Below are positions 28,769 to 38,425 of a stretch of 64,000 bases of DNA, piece after piece. How positions within the stretch are numbered: position 1 is the stretch's first letter; every line of letters begins with the position of its first letter. A program made the translations under genes and the position numbers. Below the pieces are notes generated by a model. It saw only the letters and a program-made list of their open reading frames with translations, made no database searches and was not told the origin of the DNA. The DNA comes from Meridianimarinicoccus sp. MJW13 (lineage in GTDB: Bacteria > Pseudomonadota > Alphaproteobacteria > Rhodobacterales > Rhodobacteraceae), in the NCBI RefSeq assembly GCF_014901205.1, contig NZ_JACNMU010000005.1, positions 186,001 to 250,000 on the forward strand, in the 5' to 3' direction.

Positions 28769-30376
28769 ATGTTGGACCGATCTCAAAATGCCCCAGACCT
28801 GCCGCCCGAAGTGGCGCGGCGCCGTACCTTCGCGATCATCTCGCATCCGGATGCGGGGAAAACCACGCTGACCGAGAAATTCCTGCTTTATGGCGGCGCC
28901 ATCCAGATGGCCGGTCAGGTGCGGGCCAAGGGGGAGGCACGGCGCACCCGGTCGGACTTCATGAAGATGGAGCAGGATCGGGGCATTTCGGTCTCGGCCT
29001 CGGCCATGTCCTTTGATTTCAAGACCTATCGGTTCAACCTGGTGGACACGCCGGGCCACTCGGATTTCTCCGAGGACACCTATCGCACCCTGACGGCTGT
29101 GGATGCGGCGATCATGGTGATCGATGGCGCCAAGGGGGTGGAAAGCCAGACCCGCAAGCTGTTCGAGGTCTGTCGGTTGCGCGACCTGCCGATCCTGACC
29201 TTCTGCAACAAGATGGACCGCGAAAGCCGCGACACTTTCGATATCGTCGACGAGATCCAGGAAAACCTGGCCATCGACGTGACGCCCGCCAGCTGGCCCA
29301 TCGGCATGGGCCGGGATTTCCTGGGCTGTTACGACCTGATCAACGACCGGCTGGAACTGATGGATCGCGCCGACCGCAACAAGGTCGCCGAGAGCATCGA
29401 GATCAACGGGCTGGACGATCCGCTGCTGGAGCAGCACATCCCGGCAGGTCAGCTGGAGCAGTTGCGCGAGGAGGTCGAGATGGCGCGCGAACTGCTGCCG
29501 CGCCTCGATCCGCAGGCGATCATGGATGGCACCATGTCGCCGATCTGGTTCGGCTCGGCGATCAACTCGTTCGGGGTCAAGGAACTGATGGACGGGATCG
29601 CCAGCTACGGCCCCGAGCCGCAGCCGCAGTCGGCGCAACCGCGCCAGATCTCGCCCGATGAGAAGAAAGTCACCGGCTTTGTCTTCAAGGTGCAGGCCAA
29701 CATGGACCCAAAGCACCGCGACCGGGTGGCCTTCCTGCGCATGGCCTCGGGCCACTTCAAGCGCGGCATGAAGCTGACCCATGTGCGCAGCAAGAAGCCC
29801 ATGGCGATCTCGAACCCGGTGATGTTTTTGGCGTCCGACCGGGAACTGGCCGAAGAGGCCTGGGCCGGCGACATCATCGGCATCCCGAACCACGGGCAAT
29901 TGCGCATCGGCGATACGCTGACCGAGGGTGAAGCGCTGCGTGTCACCGGCATCCCGTCCTTTGCGCCGGAATTGCTGCAATCGGTGCGGGCGCTGGACCC
30001 GCTGAAGGCCAAGCATCTGGACAAGGCACTGATGCAATTCGCCGAGGAAGGGGCCGCCAAGATATTCAAGCCGATGATCGGCTCGGGCTTCATCGTCGGC
30101 GTCGTCGGCGCGTTGCAATTCGAGGTTCTGGCCAGCCGGATCGAGCTGGAATACGGGCTTCCGGTGCGTTTCGAAGGCTCACAGTTCACCTCGGCCCGCT
30201 GGGTGTCGGGGCCGCAGGCGGCGCTCGACAAGTTCATCTCGACCAACAAGGGGCACATGGCTACCGACAACGACGGAGACCACGTGTATCTGACCCGGTT
30301 GCAATGGGACATCGACCGGATCGAGCGGGACTATCCCGAGCTGACCCTCAGCGCGACCAAGGAAATGATGGTCTGA
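28769..30376 (+). CDS. prfC: peptide chain release factor 3
   Basis: 535-aa translational GTPase that recycles RF1/RF2. G1 SHPDAGKTT near residues 25-33, G3 DTPGH near 93, and G4 NKMD near 147. RF3-specific features include DRGISVSASAMSFD and the C-terminal domain near VGALQFEVLASRIELEY. The start at 28769 gives the standard N-terminus; the upstream open frame is noise. Confidence 0.95.
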   Translation: MLDRSQNAPDLPPEVARRRTFAIISHPDAGKTTLTEKFLLYGGAIQMAGQVRAKGEARRTRSDFMKMEQDRGISVSASAMSFDFKTYRFNLVDTPGHSDFSEDTYRTLTAVDAAIMVIDGAKGVESQTRKLFEVCRLRDLPILTFCNKMDRESRDTFDIVDEIQENLAIDVTPASWPIGMGRDFLGCYDLINDRLELMDRADRNKVAESIEINGLDDPLLEQHIPAGQLEQLREEVEMARELLPRLDPQAIMDGTMSPIWFGSAINSFGVKELMDGIASYGPEPQPQSAQPRQISPDEKKVTGFVFKVQANMDPKHRDRVAFLRMASGHFKRGMKLTHVRSKKPMAISNPVMFLASDRELAEEAWAGDIIGIPNHGQLRIGDTLTEGEALRVTGIPSFAPELLQSVRALDPLKAKHLDKALMQFAEEGAAKIFKPMIGSGFIVGVVGALQFEVLASRIELEYGLPVRFEGSQFTSARWVSGPQAALDKFISTNKGHMATDNDGDHVYLTRLQWDIDRIERDYPELTLSATKEMMV

Positions 30377-30391
30377 CAGGCGGGGCGGCGG

Positions 30392-31507
30392 TCAGCCGCC
30401 CGGTTCTGCGCGCGCCGCGATGGCGCCAAGCTCATCCCGGACACAGGGGCGCAGGGCCAGCCCATCGGCGGCGGCCATATCCAGAAGCCGCCGCGCGTTC
30501 GCCCGATGCTTCAGGTTGGCCTTCTTGATGAAATTCACATCCCCCCGAAACAAGCCGTAGTAGGCGTGACTGTCCCAGGGGTTCAGCGCCGCCACCAGCG
30601 TCCGGGCAAAGGCCCGCAGGTCGCTGTCATCGGCCGTACCCGCCGCCAGCTGCTGCATCAGCCCGCCATGGGCCGGGCGCAGGCGGGCGTTCAGAACCGG
30701 CAGGCGGCGCAGGAAATCCTCTAGTTCGGGCCGCGGTAGGGCCGGGATTCGGGCTGCGATGGCGTTGTGATCCAGCAGGCAGTGCGGCGGGAACCCGGCG
30801 TCGGACATGGCCTTGCTGAAGCCAACCTCACCCCGTTCCAACACCTGCGCCTTTGCTGCGCTCAGCGGGTAACCGGCCCAGAAGCGGGCGAAGGCGGCGC
30901 TGTCCAGGACCTCTCGCGAGACGCGGAACAGGAAAGACGCCGCGTAAGTCTGCCCGCTCAACGCCGGATTGCGTCCGCGGCCGGGGCGATAGGGGAAGTT
31001 GCACAGGGCGGCATAGGGTGCGTCCAGCGCGTCAAAGGCCGCCAGCGTGTCCGGCCCATCCATGGCCGGCAGCCACAGCGTGTCATTCATCACCAGCAAT
31101 TGCGCGGGCAGCGGGCCGCTGCCGCGCAGGTGGGCGATCCCGTCCCGGTAGCCGCCGAAGTCATAGCCGATGTTGGGTCGAGTCATCACCGCAATGCCCC
31201 GCGCCTGCAACGCCGCGAGGTCGGGTTCGGGCAGCGCCCCGTTCACCACAAAGAACAGCGCATAACCGTGCCGTGTCAGCGCATCGAAGGTTTCGGACAG
31301 CGACGCCGGCAGGCCACCGGGCTGATAAATCAGAACCAGTGCGATCCGATCCGTGCGGGGCTGACGGCCGGGACGCACGCGCACCATTCGGCGCGCCAGA
31401 ACCGGCCAGAGCGGGCGCATCAGGGCCGTTTGCAGGACCCGGACACCACTGCGCACCTGACGTTGCAGCCGTTGACCCTCGCGCGTGAGCTTGCTTTTTT
31501 GACCCAT
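30392..31507 (-). CDS. rhamnan synthesis F-like protein
   Basis: 371-aa protein resembling the RgpF/rhamnan-synthesis family of polysaccharide biosynthesis proteins. Key segments are NIGYDFGGYRDG (about 112-123), LLVMNDTLWLP (about 138-148) and a C-terminal helical region. It probably transfers or modifies sugars in a surface glycan, perhaps cooperating with the cassette at 20.6-27.3 kb. Convergent to prfC with a 15-nt gap and divergent from the helicase gene. Confidence 0.75.
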   Translation of the reverse strand: MGQKSKLTREGQRLQRQVRSGVRVLQTALMRPLWPVLARRMVRVRPGRQPRTDRIALVLIYQPGGLPASLSETFDALTRHGYALFFVVNGALPEPDLAALQARGIAVMTRPNIGYDFGGYRDGIAHLRGSGPLPAQLLVMNDTLWLPAMDGPDTLAAFDALDAPYAALCNFPYRPGRGRNPALSGQTYAASFLFRVSREVLDSAAFARFWAGYPLSAAKAQVLERGEVGFSKAMSDAGFPPHCLLDHNAIAARIPALPRPELEDFLRRLPVLNARLRPAHGGLMQQLAAGTADDSDLRAFARTLVAALNPWDSHAYYGLFRGDVNFIKKANLKHRANARRLLDMAAADGLALRPCVRDELGAIAARAEPGG

Positions 31508-31784
31508 CTACACGATGCCCCGGAATGAAATATGGAAAAGATGTACGGGCCGGAGCGCGAAGGAACAAGCTTTCGCAGGGGCGCGCGGCGGGCCGGTGCG
31601 GCGGCCTGAGCCCCGAAAGCCTCACACTATCCCTGAAATCCGCATAAAGTTGACCGCTCGCCAGAATTGGGGTACCACGCGGCACGGCGTCCTCGGGGCG
31701 CCTTTAACCTTGCTTGCTGGGGCGCCCGGAACATTGCGTCCTATACAAAAAAACGGGTGGCCCGATGCCATCCCTGGGATGCAT

Positions 31785-33188
31785 ATGACGAAATTCACAG
31801 ACCTCAGCCTGGGGCCGAAGGTGCTCAAGGCAATCGCCGAGGCCGGATACGAGACCCCCACCCCCATTCAGGCCGGCGCCATTCCGCCCGCGTTGGAGCG
31901 GCGCGACGTGCTGGGCATCGCCCAGACCGGCACCGGCAAGACTGCGGCCTTCGTGCTGCCGATGATCTCGATGCTGGCGCGTGGCCGGGCCCGGGCACGC
32001 ATGCCGCGCAGCCTTGTGCTGGCCCCCACGCGGGAACTGGCCGCCCAGGTGGCCGAGAACTTCGACACCTATTCGACCCACTTGAAGCTGACCAAGGCGC
32101 TGCTGATCGGCGGCGTGTCGTTCAAGGAACAGGACACGCTGATCGACAAGGGCGTTGACGTTCTGATCGCCACGCCGGGCCGCCTTCTGGATCATTTCGA
32201 ACGTGGCAAGCTGCTGCTGACCGGGATCGAGATCATGGTGGTGGACGAAGCCGACCGGATGCTCGACATGGGGTTCATCCCCGACATCGAACGCATCTTC
32301 TCGCTGACGCCCTTCACCCGGCAGACCCTGTTCTTCTCGGCCACCATGGCGCCCGAGATCGAGCGGATCACCAACACCTTCCTGTCGAACCCGGAACGCA
32401 TCGAAGTGGCCCGTCAGGCCACCGCCTCCGAGACCATCGAACAGGGCGTGCTGATGTTCAAACCCAGCCGCCGCGACCGGGCACACAAGGAAAAGCGCGA
32501 TCTTCTGCGCGCGATGATCGACGGCGAAGGGGATAAATGCACCAACGCCATCGTTTTCTGCAACCGCAAGGTCGATGTCGATATCGTCGCCAAGTCGCTG
32601 AAGAAGCACGGCTATGACGCCGCCGCCATTCATGGTGATCTGGATCAGTCGCAGCGTACCGCGACGCTGCAGGGTTTCCGCGATGGCAACCTGCGGTTCC
32701 TTGTGGCCTCGGATGTGGCCGCCCGTGGTCTGGACGTGCCCGCCGTGAGCCATGTGTTTAACTACGACGTGCCCTCCCATGCCGAGGACTATGTCCACCG
32801 CATCGGCCGCACCGGTCGGGCCGGACGCGATGGCAAGGCGATGATGATCTGCGCCCCTGTAGACGAAAAGAATCTCGACGCCATCGAGAAGCTGATCGCC
32901 AAGGATATCCCGCGTATCGACGGCCCGGATCTGCCCGAGCCGCCAAAGCGCAAGCGCCGCGAACCGCGCGCCGAAGTGGTCGAAACGCCCGTTGTTGAAG
33001 CCACCGAAACCCGCGAAAAGCCCGCCAAGTCGGAAAAGCCTGCGCGCGAAGATCGCCCGCGCCGGACCCGTGGCGGCCGCAACCGCAAGGATCGCTACGA
33101 CGACCGCGAAGACAGCAAGGTCGTGGGTATGGGCGACCACATGCCCAGCTTCATCGCGCTGAGCTTCGAGGAACGCCGCGCCGGCTGA
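31785..33188 (+). CDS. DEAD-box RNA helicase (RhlE-like)
   Basis: 467-aa ATP-dependent RNA helicase. Q motif near residues 21-29 (GYETPTPIQ), motif I AQTGTGKT (46-53), II DEAD (about 152-155), III SAT, and VI HRIGRTGRAGR. A charged Arg/Lys/Glu-rich extension (about 385-450) probably binds RNA. The start at 31785 is preferred; ATGs 6 nt and further upstream exist. The 277-bp leader region contains TATACA (31742-31747) and a GC-rich inverted repeat, but no promoter I would defend. Confidence 0.9.
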   Translation: MTKFTDLSLGPKVLKAIAEAGYETPTPIQAGAIPPALERRDVLGIAQTGTGKTAAFVLPMISMLARGRARARMPRSLVLAPTRELAAQVAENFDTYSTHLKLTKALLIGGVSFKEQDTLIDKGVDVLIATPGRLLDHFERGKLLLTGIEIMVVDEADRMLDMGFIPDIERIFSLTPFTRQTLFFSATMAPEIERITNTFLSNPERIEVARQATASETIEQGVLMFKPSRRDRAHKEKRDLLRAMIDGEGDKCTNAIVFCNRKVDVDIVAKSLKKHGYDAAAIHGDLDQSQRTATLQGFRDGNLRFLVASDVAARGLDVPAVSHVFNYDVPSHAEDYVHRIGRTGRAGRDGKAMMICAPVDEKNLDAIEKLIAKDIPRIDGPDLPEPPKRKRREPRAEVVETPVVEATETREKPAKSEKPAREDRPRRTRGGRNRKDRYDDREDSKVVGMGDHMPSFIALSFEERRAG

Positions 33189-33219
33189 GTGGCGCGCAAA
33201 CATCTAACTGAGAATTCCA

Positions 33220-33253
33220 GGGGGCGGTCAATCTGAACAGGTTGGCCGCCCCC
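33220..33253. terminator. bidirectional terminator after helicase gene
   Basis: 12-bp stem: GGGGGCGGTCAA (33220-33231) with TTGGCCGCCCCC (33242-33253), one G-T wobble, between the convergent helicase and VOC genes. A smaller CCCCGA/TCGGGG hairpin follows at 33250-33267. Confidence 0.65.
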
Positions 33254-33299
33254 GATCCGTTTCGGGGCGTGCTGCCGCCGAGCGCCAAGGCCCGATGCC

Positions 33300-33713
33300 T
33301 TAGTACCCCTGCCACAGCCCCGGCGTTGCCAGTTCGATGCAATGGTCGTCCGGATCGCGGAAATAGAGACTGCGCCCGCCGCGCGGCCAGGCGACCTCGC
33401 TTTCGACCGGGATCCCCGCGTCCGCCAGCCGATCCCGCCAAAGACCAAGATCCTCGGCGCCGACGGCAAATGCCATATGCGCCGGCCCCTGCCCGTCGTG
33501 GGACGGGATGGTCCCGAAAGGGGTATTCACGTCTTGCGTGGTCGCGCCGCGCTGGAACAGCAGCAGCACGCCGCGTCCGTTCACATCCAGTGCCCGCATC
33601 CGCGGATCGGTGTGCAGCAGGTCCAGTCCGATGACCTCTCGATAGAAGGTCTCGGCCCGGTCCAACCGATCGACGTACAGGACGGTTTCCAGAATGGCGG
33701 TGGGGCGCAACAT
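33300..33713 (-). CDS. VOC-family (glyoxalase/bleomycin resistance-like) protein
   Basis: 137 aa with two beta-alpha-beta-beta-beta units. ETVLYV at the N-terminus, HMAFAV in the middle and HCIELATPGLW at the C-terminus supply the usual metal ligands (Glu/His). It could be a dioxygenase, isomerase or resistance protein; substrate unknown. The ATG abuts a perfect 10-bp inverted repeat (33714-33747) and lacks a ribosome site. Confidence 0.8.
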   Translation of the reverse strand: MLRPTAILETVLYVDRLDRAETFYREVIGLDLLHTDPRMRALDVNGRGVLLLFQRGATTQDVNTPFGTIPSHDGQGPAHMAFAVGAEDLGLWRDRLADAGIPVESEVAWPRGGRSLYFRDPDDHCIELATPGLWQGY

Positions 33714-33747
33714 GACCCAAGGCTAAGGCGCTGCCCTGCCTTGGGTC
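33714..33747. other. perfect inverted repeat at the VOC start codon
   Basis: GACCCAAGGC (33714-33723) and GCCTTGGGTC (33738-33747) form a perfect 10-bp stem with a 14-nt loop between rnj and the VOC gene, touching the VOC ATG. It may terminate the nuo-birA-coaX-rnj transcript, or be an operator or RNA structure controlling the VOC gene. Confidence 0.6.
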
Positions 33748-33759
33748 AATCGCTTGCGA

Positions 33760-35430
33760 TCAGTCGACCAGGCGGCTGATGACTACGGTCACTTCGGGCT
33801 TGCGGCCGATCTCGGCATTGGCCGAGTTGCGGGCGCCCCGGCGCAGGGCCTCGGTCAGCTTGTCGTCATCGGTCAGGATCGAATCATCGGCCCGGCCCAT
33901 CACCTGATCCAGATCGTGCTCGAGCACCTCGGTCAGCGGTGTCCCCGAGCGGCCCTGTTTCGGCAGGCCCATGATCTCGCACCACGGTTCGCCCAGCGGC
34001 TCGTCGTTTTCGTCGAGGATCAGGGTCACGGTCACATGGCCGTTCAGCGCCAGCCGGATCCGGTCGCGCACGACGCCATCCAGCGCGCCGATCTGCACGG
34101 TGCCGTCCAGATAGGTGCGGCCGGTTTCGACGTATTCGACCACCTTGGGCTCGTTGCCCGCCAGATCCACCATGGTGCCATTGGGCGCTAGGACGCCTTT
34201 CAGCCCGGTTTCAAGACCCAGCTTCACATGCTCGCGCAGATGCCGGTGTTCGCCATGCATCGGGATCAGGAACTGCGGCTTCATCAGCGCGTGCATTTCC
34301 TTCAGGTCGGGACGGTTGGCATGGCCCGACACATGGTACTGGCCGGTGCTGTCGTCGACCACATCGACGCCCTTCTCGCTGAAGGCATTGATGATGCGCA
34401 GCACGCCGCGTTCGTTGCCGGGGATGGTCTTCGACGAGAACAGGAACATGTCCCCTTCCTTCATCGACATCCCAAGGTATTTGCCCCGCGCCAGTTGCGC
34501 CGAGGCCGCCCGGCGTTCGCCCTGGCTGCCGGTGACGATCAGCATCAGGCCTTCGCGCGGGATGTTGCCCGCTTCCTCGACCAGAACGGTCTTGGGAAAA
34601 TCGTGCAGAACCCCGGTTTCCTGTGCCGCCGACACCATGCGCCGCATGGCCCGGCCCAGCAGAACCACCGACCGGCCCGCGGCCCTTCCGGCCTCGGCCA
34701 GGGTTTTCACCCGCGCCACGTTCGACGCAAAGGTCGTGGCGACCACCATGCCCGGTGCCGAGGCGATCAGCTTGGTGATTTCCTCGGGCAGCGTCGCTTC
34801 GGAACGGCCCGCATGCGGGCTCATCACGTTGGTGCTGTCGCAGACCAGCGCGCGCACGCCGGGCTTGGCCACTTCGGCCCAAAGCTCGGGATCGAAGGCT
34901 TCGCCCACCAGCGGGGTCTTGTCGAGCTTGAAGTCGCCGGTGTGCACGATCCGGCCCTTCGGGCTGTCGATCACCAACGCCGAGGTTTCGGGAATCGAAT
35001 GCGACATCGGCAGGAAGGACACGCTGAACGGTCCCGCCTTCACGGACTCGGGCCAAGGCTGCACGATGCGGACCAGGTTTTCGGGCTGGCCCTGCTCCTC
35101 CATCTTGCGCTTGGCGATATTGGCGGTGAAGGGGCGGCAATAGATCGGCGCCTTCAGCTTCGACCACAGATGACCCACCGCGCCGACGTGATCCTCGTGC
35201 GCGTGGGTGATGAAAATGGCGTCCAGCCGGTTGGCCCGTTCTGCCAGCCAGCTGATATCGGGAAAGATCAGATCGACTCCGGGCGAGCCATCCATGTCGG
35301 GAAAGGTCACCCCCAGATCGACAAGGATGAAGCGTTCCTTGCCCTTGGGGCCGTAACCATACACATAACAGTTCATTCCGATCTCGCCGGCCCCTCCGAG
35401 GGGCAGGTAGATCAAGCGGTCCGCGCTCAT
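33760..35430 (-). CDS. rnj: ribonuclease J
   Basis: 556-aa metallo-beta-lactamase/beta-CASP ribonuclease with 5'-3' exo and endo activity in RNA maturation and decay. Zinc motif HAHEDH at residues 76-81, GDFKLD near 169, and the beta-CASP domain with VVLLGRAMRR. C-terminal dimerisation region present. The start overlaps the coaX stop by 4 nt, making it the distal gene of the nuo transcription unit. Confidence 0.94.
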   Translation of the reverse strand: MSADRLIYLPLGGAGEIGMNCYVYGYGPKGKERFILVDLGVTFPDMDGSPGVDLIFPDISWLAERANRLDAIFITHAHEDHVGAVGHLWSKLKAPIYCRPFTANIAKRKMEEQGQPENLVRIVQPWPESVKAGPFSVSFLPMSHSIPETSALVIDSPKGRIVHTGDFKLDKTPLVGEAFDPELWAEVAKPGVRALVCDSTNVMSPHAGRSEATLPEEITKLIASAPGMVVATTFASNVARVKTLAEAGRAAGRSVVLLGRAMRRMVSAAQETGVLHDFPKTVLVEEAGNIPREGLMLIVTGSQGERRAASAQLARGKYLGMSMKEGDMFLFSSKTIPGNERGVLRIINAFSEKGVDVVDDSTGQYHVSGHANRPDLKEMHALMKPQFLIPMHGEHRHLREHVKLGLETGLKGVLAPNGTMVDLAGNEPKVVEYVETGRTYLDGTVQIGALDGVVRDRIRLALNGHVTVTLILDENDEPLGEPWCEIMGLPKQGRSGTPLTEVLEHDLDQVMGRADDSILTDDDKLTEALRRGARNSANAEIGRKPEVTVVISRLVD

Positions 35431-36206
35431 TGGCCAGCGAACTCCTTATTGTAATTGCTAATCACCGTGAGCCCATGCATCGTGAGACTCTCGTCGAACT
35501 CGTCAAATAGCACGTCGCCTTGCTGGAACAATGGGGCAAGCCCTCCGGTGCCGATCACTTTCATGGGCCGGCCGTGTTCCGCCCGGATGCGGGCGATGAT
35601 TTCCTTGACCAGACCTATGTACCCCCAGAACACACCTGACTGCATGCAGTCCACCGTATTCTTGCCGATCACCTGTCCCGGCATGGTCACGTCGATATGC
35701 GGCAGGGCCGCCGCGGCCTGGTGCAGGGCTTCCAGGCTGAGGTTCACCCCCGGCGAGATGACCCCGCCGATATAGGCCCCGTCCATGTCCACCACGTCGA
35801 AGGTGGTGGCGGTGCCGAAGTCGACCACCACCAGGTCGCCGCCATGCAGGTCGAACGCGCCCACGGTGTTGACCAGCCGGTCGGGGCCGACCTTGGTGCC
35901 CGCGTCCACACGCACATCGACCGGCAACAGGCAGTCAGGGCGACCGACGACCAGCGGGCGGCAATCGAAATAGCGCGAACTCAGCACCCGCAGGTTGAAC
36001 ACCACCCGTGGCACGGTGGACGAGATGATGACCTCGGACACGCTGGCGGTCAGCTTCTGCGAGGACATCAGCGAACTGAGCCAGACGAAATACTCGTCCG
36101 CCGTGCGGGTGTGGTTGGTGGCCATCCGCCAGGTCGAAACGAAGCTTTCACCGTTCCACAGGGTGAACACGGTGTTGGTATTGCCGCAGTCGATGGCCAG
36201 AAGCAT
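35427..36206 (-). CDS. coaX: type III pantothenate kinase
   Basis: First step of coenzyme A synthesis; 259 aa. ASKHA-fold motifs: DCGNTNT at residues 6-12, GPDRLVN near 109 and DFGTATTFD near 128. The start at 36206 has GGAGG 6 nt upstream. 19 nt after birA and overlapping rnj. Confidence 0.94.
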   Translation of the reverse strand: MLLAIDCGNTNTVFTLWNGESFVSTWRMATNHTRTADEYFVWLSSLMSSQKLTASVSEVIISSTVPRVVFNLRVLSSRYFDCRPLVVGRPDCLLPVDVRVDAGTKVGPDRLVNTVGAFDLHGGDLVVVDFGTATTFDVVDMDGAYIGGVISPGVNLSLEALHQAAAALPHIDVTMPGQVIGKNTVDCMQSGVFWGYIGLVKEIIARIRAEHGRPMKVIGTGGLAPLFQQGDVLFDEFDESLTMHGLTVISNYNKEFAGQ

Positions 36207-36225
36207 GGCGCCCTCCGCGCTGGGA

Positions 36226-36975
36226 TCAGAAAAAGATGTCGGCGGCGGGCAGGACCACCCGGCCCTTGGCACCGGTCAGAACCAGCGCGCCCGTCGCGTC
36301 GATATCGGTAAAGGTGCCGGTCAGGCTGTCCTTCGCGGTGCGGGCGGTGATGACCTCGCCCAGCTTGGCCGCATGATCCAGGAAGGCGCGCCGAAGCGGG
36401 TCGAACCCATAGGTGGTCAACCGCGTCTCCCAGGTGGCAAAGGTCGGTGCCAGCAGATCCAGGAACTCTTCCGGGCTGATGCGGATGCCCGTGGCCGACA
36501 GGACCGAAGTCGGCGCCAAGGCGTCGGGCTCCAGCGTTCCGGCGTCCGGTTCCTGCGCCAGGTTCACACCAATGCCCACGCACAGCGGGCCCGGCGCGCC
36601 GCCCTGCCCCGAGGATTCCAGCAAGATCCCGGCCACTTTGGCGCCGTTCAGCAGCACATCGTTGGGCCATTTCAGGCGGATGGCCTCGGGTCGGCGGGTG
36701 GCCTCGGCCAGCGCGTCCTGCAAGGCAAGGGCGGCCACGAAAGACCGCTGGGCGGCGGCGGCCGGACCGTCCGGCACGCGCATCACAAGCGTTGCGGCGA
36801 AATTGCCCTCGGCACTTTGCCAGGCACGCCCGCGACGGCCACGGCCTGCGGTTTGCCGCAGGCCGAGTATCCAGGTCGGACCGGAAAGTTCAGGGGCCAG
36901 ACGCGCGGCCTCGGCGTTGGTGCTGTCCACCTCTGCCAGAACCCGGCGGCCTACCCCATCGGGCCATGGGGCCAT
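36226..36975 (-). CDS. birA: biotin-[acetyl-CoA-carboxylase] ligase
   Basis: 249 aa, catalytic domain only: EVDSTNAEA, the biotinyl-AMP-binding GRGRRGRAW near residues 48-56, and KWPNDVLLNG near 90. No N-terminal DNA-binding domain, so it is a ligase without repressor function. The start is 1 nt after the nuoN stop. A birA homolog in the equivalent position is known from the Paracoccus nqo cluster. Confidence 0.92.
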   Translation of the reverse strand: MAPWPDGVGRRVLAEVDSTNAEAARLAPELSGPTWILGLRQTAGRGRRGRAWQSAEGNFAATLVMRVPDGPAAAAQRSFVAALALQDALAEATRRPEAIRLKWPNDVLLNGAKVAGILLESSGQGGAPGPLCVGIGVNLAQEPDAGTLEPDALAPTSVLSATGIRISPEEFLDLLAPTFATWETRLTTYGFDPLRRAFLDHAAKLGEVITARTAKDSLTGTFTDIDATGALVLTGAKGRVVLPAADIFF

Positions 36976-36976
36976 G

Positions 36977-38416
36977 CTATTGAACCAGTGCGGCGGCGGC
37001 CGAAGCGGCCAGCGTTTCAACACCGAACAGGTTGATGACACCCAGCACCATGGCGGCGGCAGAACCGACAAGGAACACGGTCAGCACCGGCGAGTTGCTC
37101 TTGTCCAGCGGCTCCTGCGCCTCGCCGAAGTACATGTAGTACACGATGCGCAGGTAGTAGAACGCCCCGATCACCGAGGCGATGACACCGGCCACGGCCA
37201 GCCATCCCAGCCCACCTTCCAGCGCGGCCATCAGCACATAGTACTTGCCGAAGAAGCCCACCAGCGGCGGCACCCCGGCCAGCGAGAACAGCAGCACCAG
37301 CATCGCCAGCGCCTTCAGCGGCTCACGGTTCGAGAAGTCGTTGAGCGAGGTGATGTCGGTCACCGGCAGGCCGTTGCGGCTCATGGACATGATGAAAGCG
37401 AAGGTGCCGATGTTCATGGTCACATAGATCGCCATGTAGATCAGCATCGCCTGCACGCCGAAGACCGTGCCCGACGCCAGCCCCATCAGCGCATAGCCCA
37501 TGTGTGCGATCGACGAATAGGCCATCAGGCGCTTGATGTTGGTCTGGCCGATGGCCGCGACCGAACCCAGGAACATCGACACCACCGACAGCAGCGCGAT
37601 CACCTGCTGCCAGTCGCCGGTGGCATTGCCGAAGGCATCATGCACGACGCGGGCAAACAGCCCCATGGCCGCCATCTTGGGTGCGGTGGCGAAGAAGGCT
37701 GTGACCGGGGTCGGCGAGCCTTCGTAGACATCCGGCGTCCACATGTGGAAGGGTGCCGCCGAGACCTTGAACGCCAGCCCCGACATCAGGAACACCAGCC
37801 CGAACAGCAGACCCAGCGACATCTCGCCCTGGTGGGCGGTCTGGATGATGCCCGAGAAATCGGTGGTGCCGGCATAGCCATAGGTCAGTGACGCACCGTA
37901 CAGCAGCAAGCCCGAGCTCAGCGCGCCCAGCACGAAATATTTCAGGCCGGCTTCGGTGGATTTCACGCTGTCGCGGCGCAGCGAGGCGACGACGTAAAGC
38001 GCCAGCGACTGCAACTCCAGCCCCATGTAAAGGGACATGAGGTCTCCGGCGGAGACCATCATCATCATGCCCACGGTCGCCAGGGCGATCAGCAGCGGGT
38101 ATTCAAAGCGCAGCAGGTCGCGCCGGGCCATGTATTTCTCGCTCATCACCAGAACGGCGGCGGCGGCCAGCAGGATCACGGTTTTCGAGAACCGCGCGAA
38201 GGCATCGTCGATGAACAGCCCGCCGAAGGCCTCCTGCGTGGTTGCGGAACCCAGGCCGATCCAGACGGCCAGCAGGACGAACAGCCCGCTGGTCAGCCAG
38301 ACCAGCATCGGCGCCAGCTTGTCCTTGCCGCCATAGGCCCCGGCCAGAAGCGCGGCCATGGCATAAACCGACAGGACGATTTCCGGAAGGATGATAGAGA
38401 GGTCGGAACCGATCAT
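36977..38416 (-). CDS. nuoN: NADH-quinone oxidoreductase subunit N
   Basis: 479-aa antiporter-like membrane subunit of complex I, about 14 helices. Conserved Lys/Glu in the proton channel lie in segments such as [12 protein letters not shown] and [20 protein letters not shown]. Last nuo subunit gene; 9 nt after nuoM. Confidence 0.95.
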   Translation of the reverse strand: MIGSDLSIILPEIVLSVYAMAALLAGAYGGKDKLAPMLVWLTSGLFVLLAVWIGLGSATTQEAFGGLFIDDAFARFSKTVILLAAAAVLVMSEKYMARRDLLRFEYPLLIALATVGMMMMVSAGDLMSLYMGLELQSLALYVVASLRRDSVKSTEAGLKYFVLGALSSGLLLYGASLTYGYAGTTDFSGIIQTAHQGEMSLGLLFGLVFLMSGLAFKVSAAPFHMWTPDVYEGSPTPVTAFFATAPKMAAMGLFARVVHDAFGNATGDWQQVIALLSVVSMFLGSVAAIGQTNIKRLMAYSSIAHMGYALMGLASGTVFGVQAMLIYMAIYVTMNIGTFAFIMSMSRNGLPVTDITSLNDFSNREPLKALAMLVLLFSLAGVPPLVGFFGKYYVLMAALEGGLGWLAVAGVIASVIGAFYYLRIVYYMYFGEAQEPLDKSNSPVLTVFLVGSAAAMVLGVINLFGVETLAASAAAALVQ

Positions 38417-38425
38417 GATGCGTCC

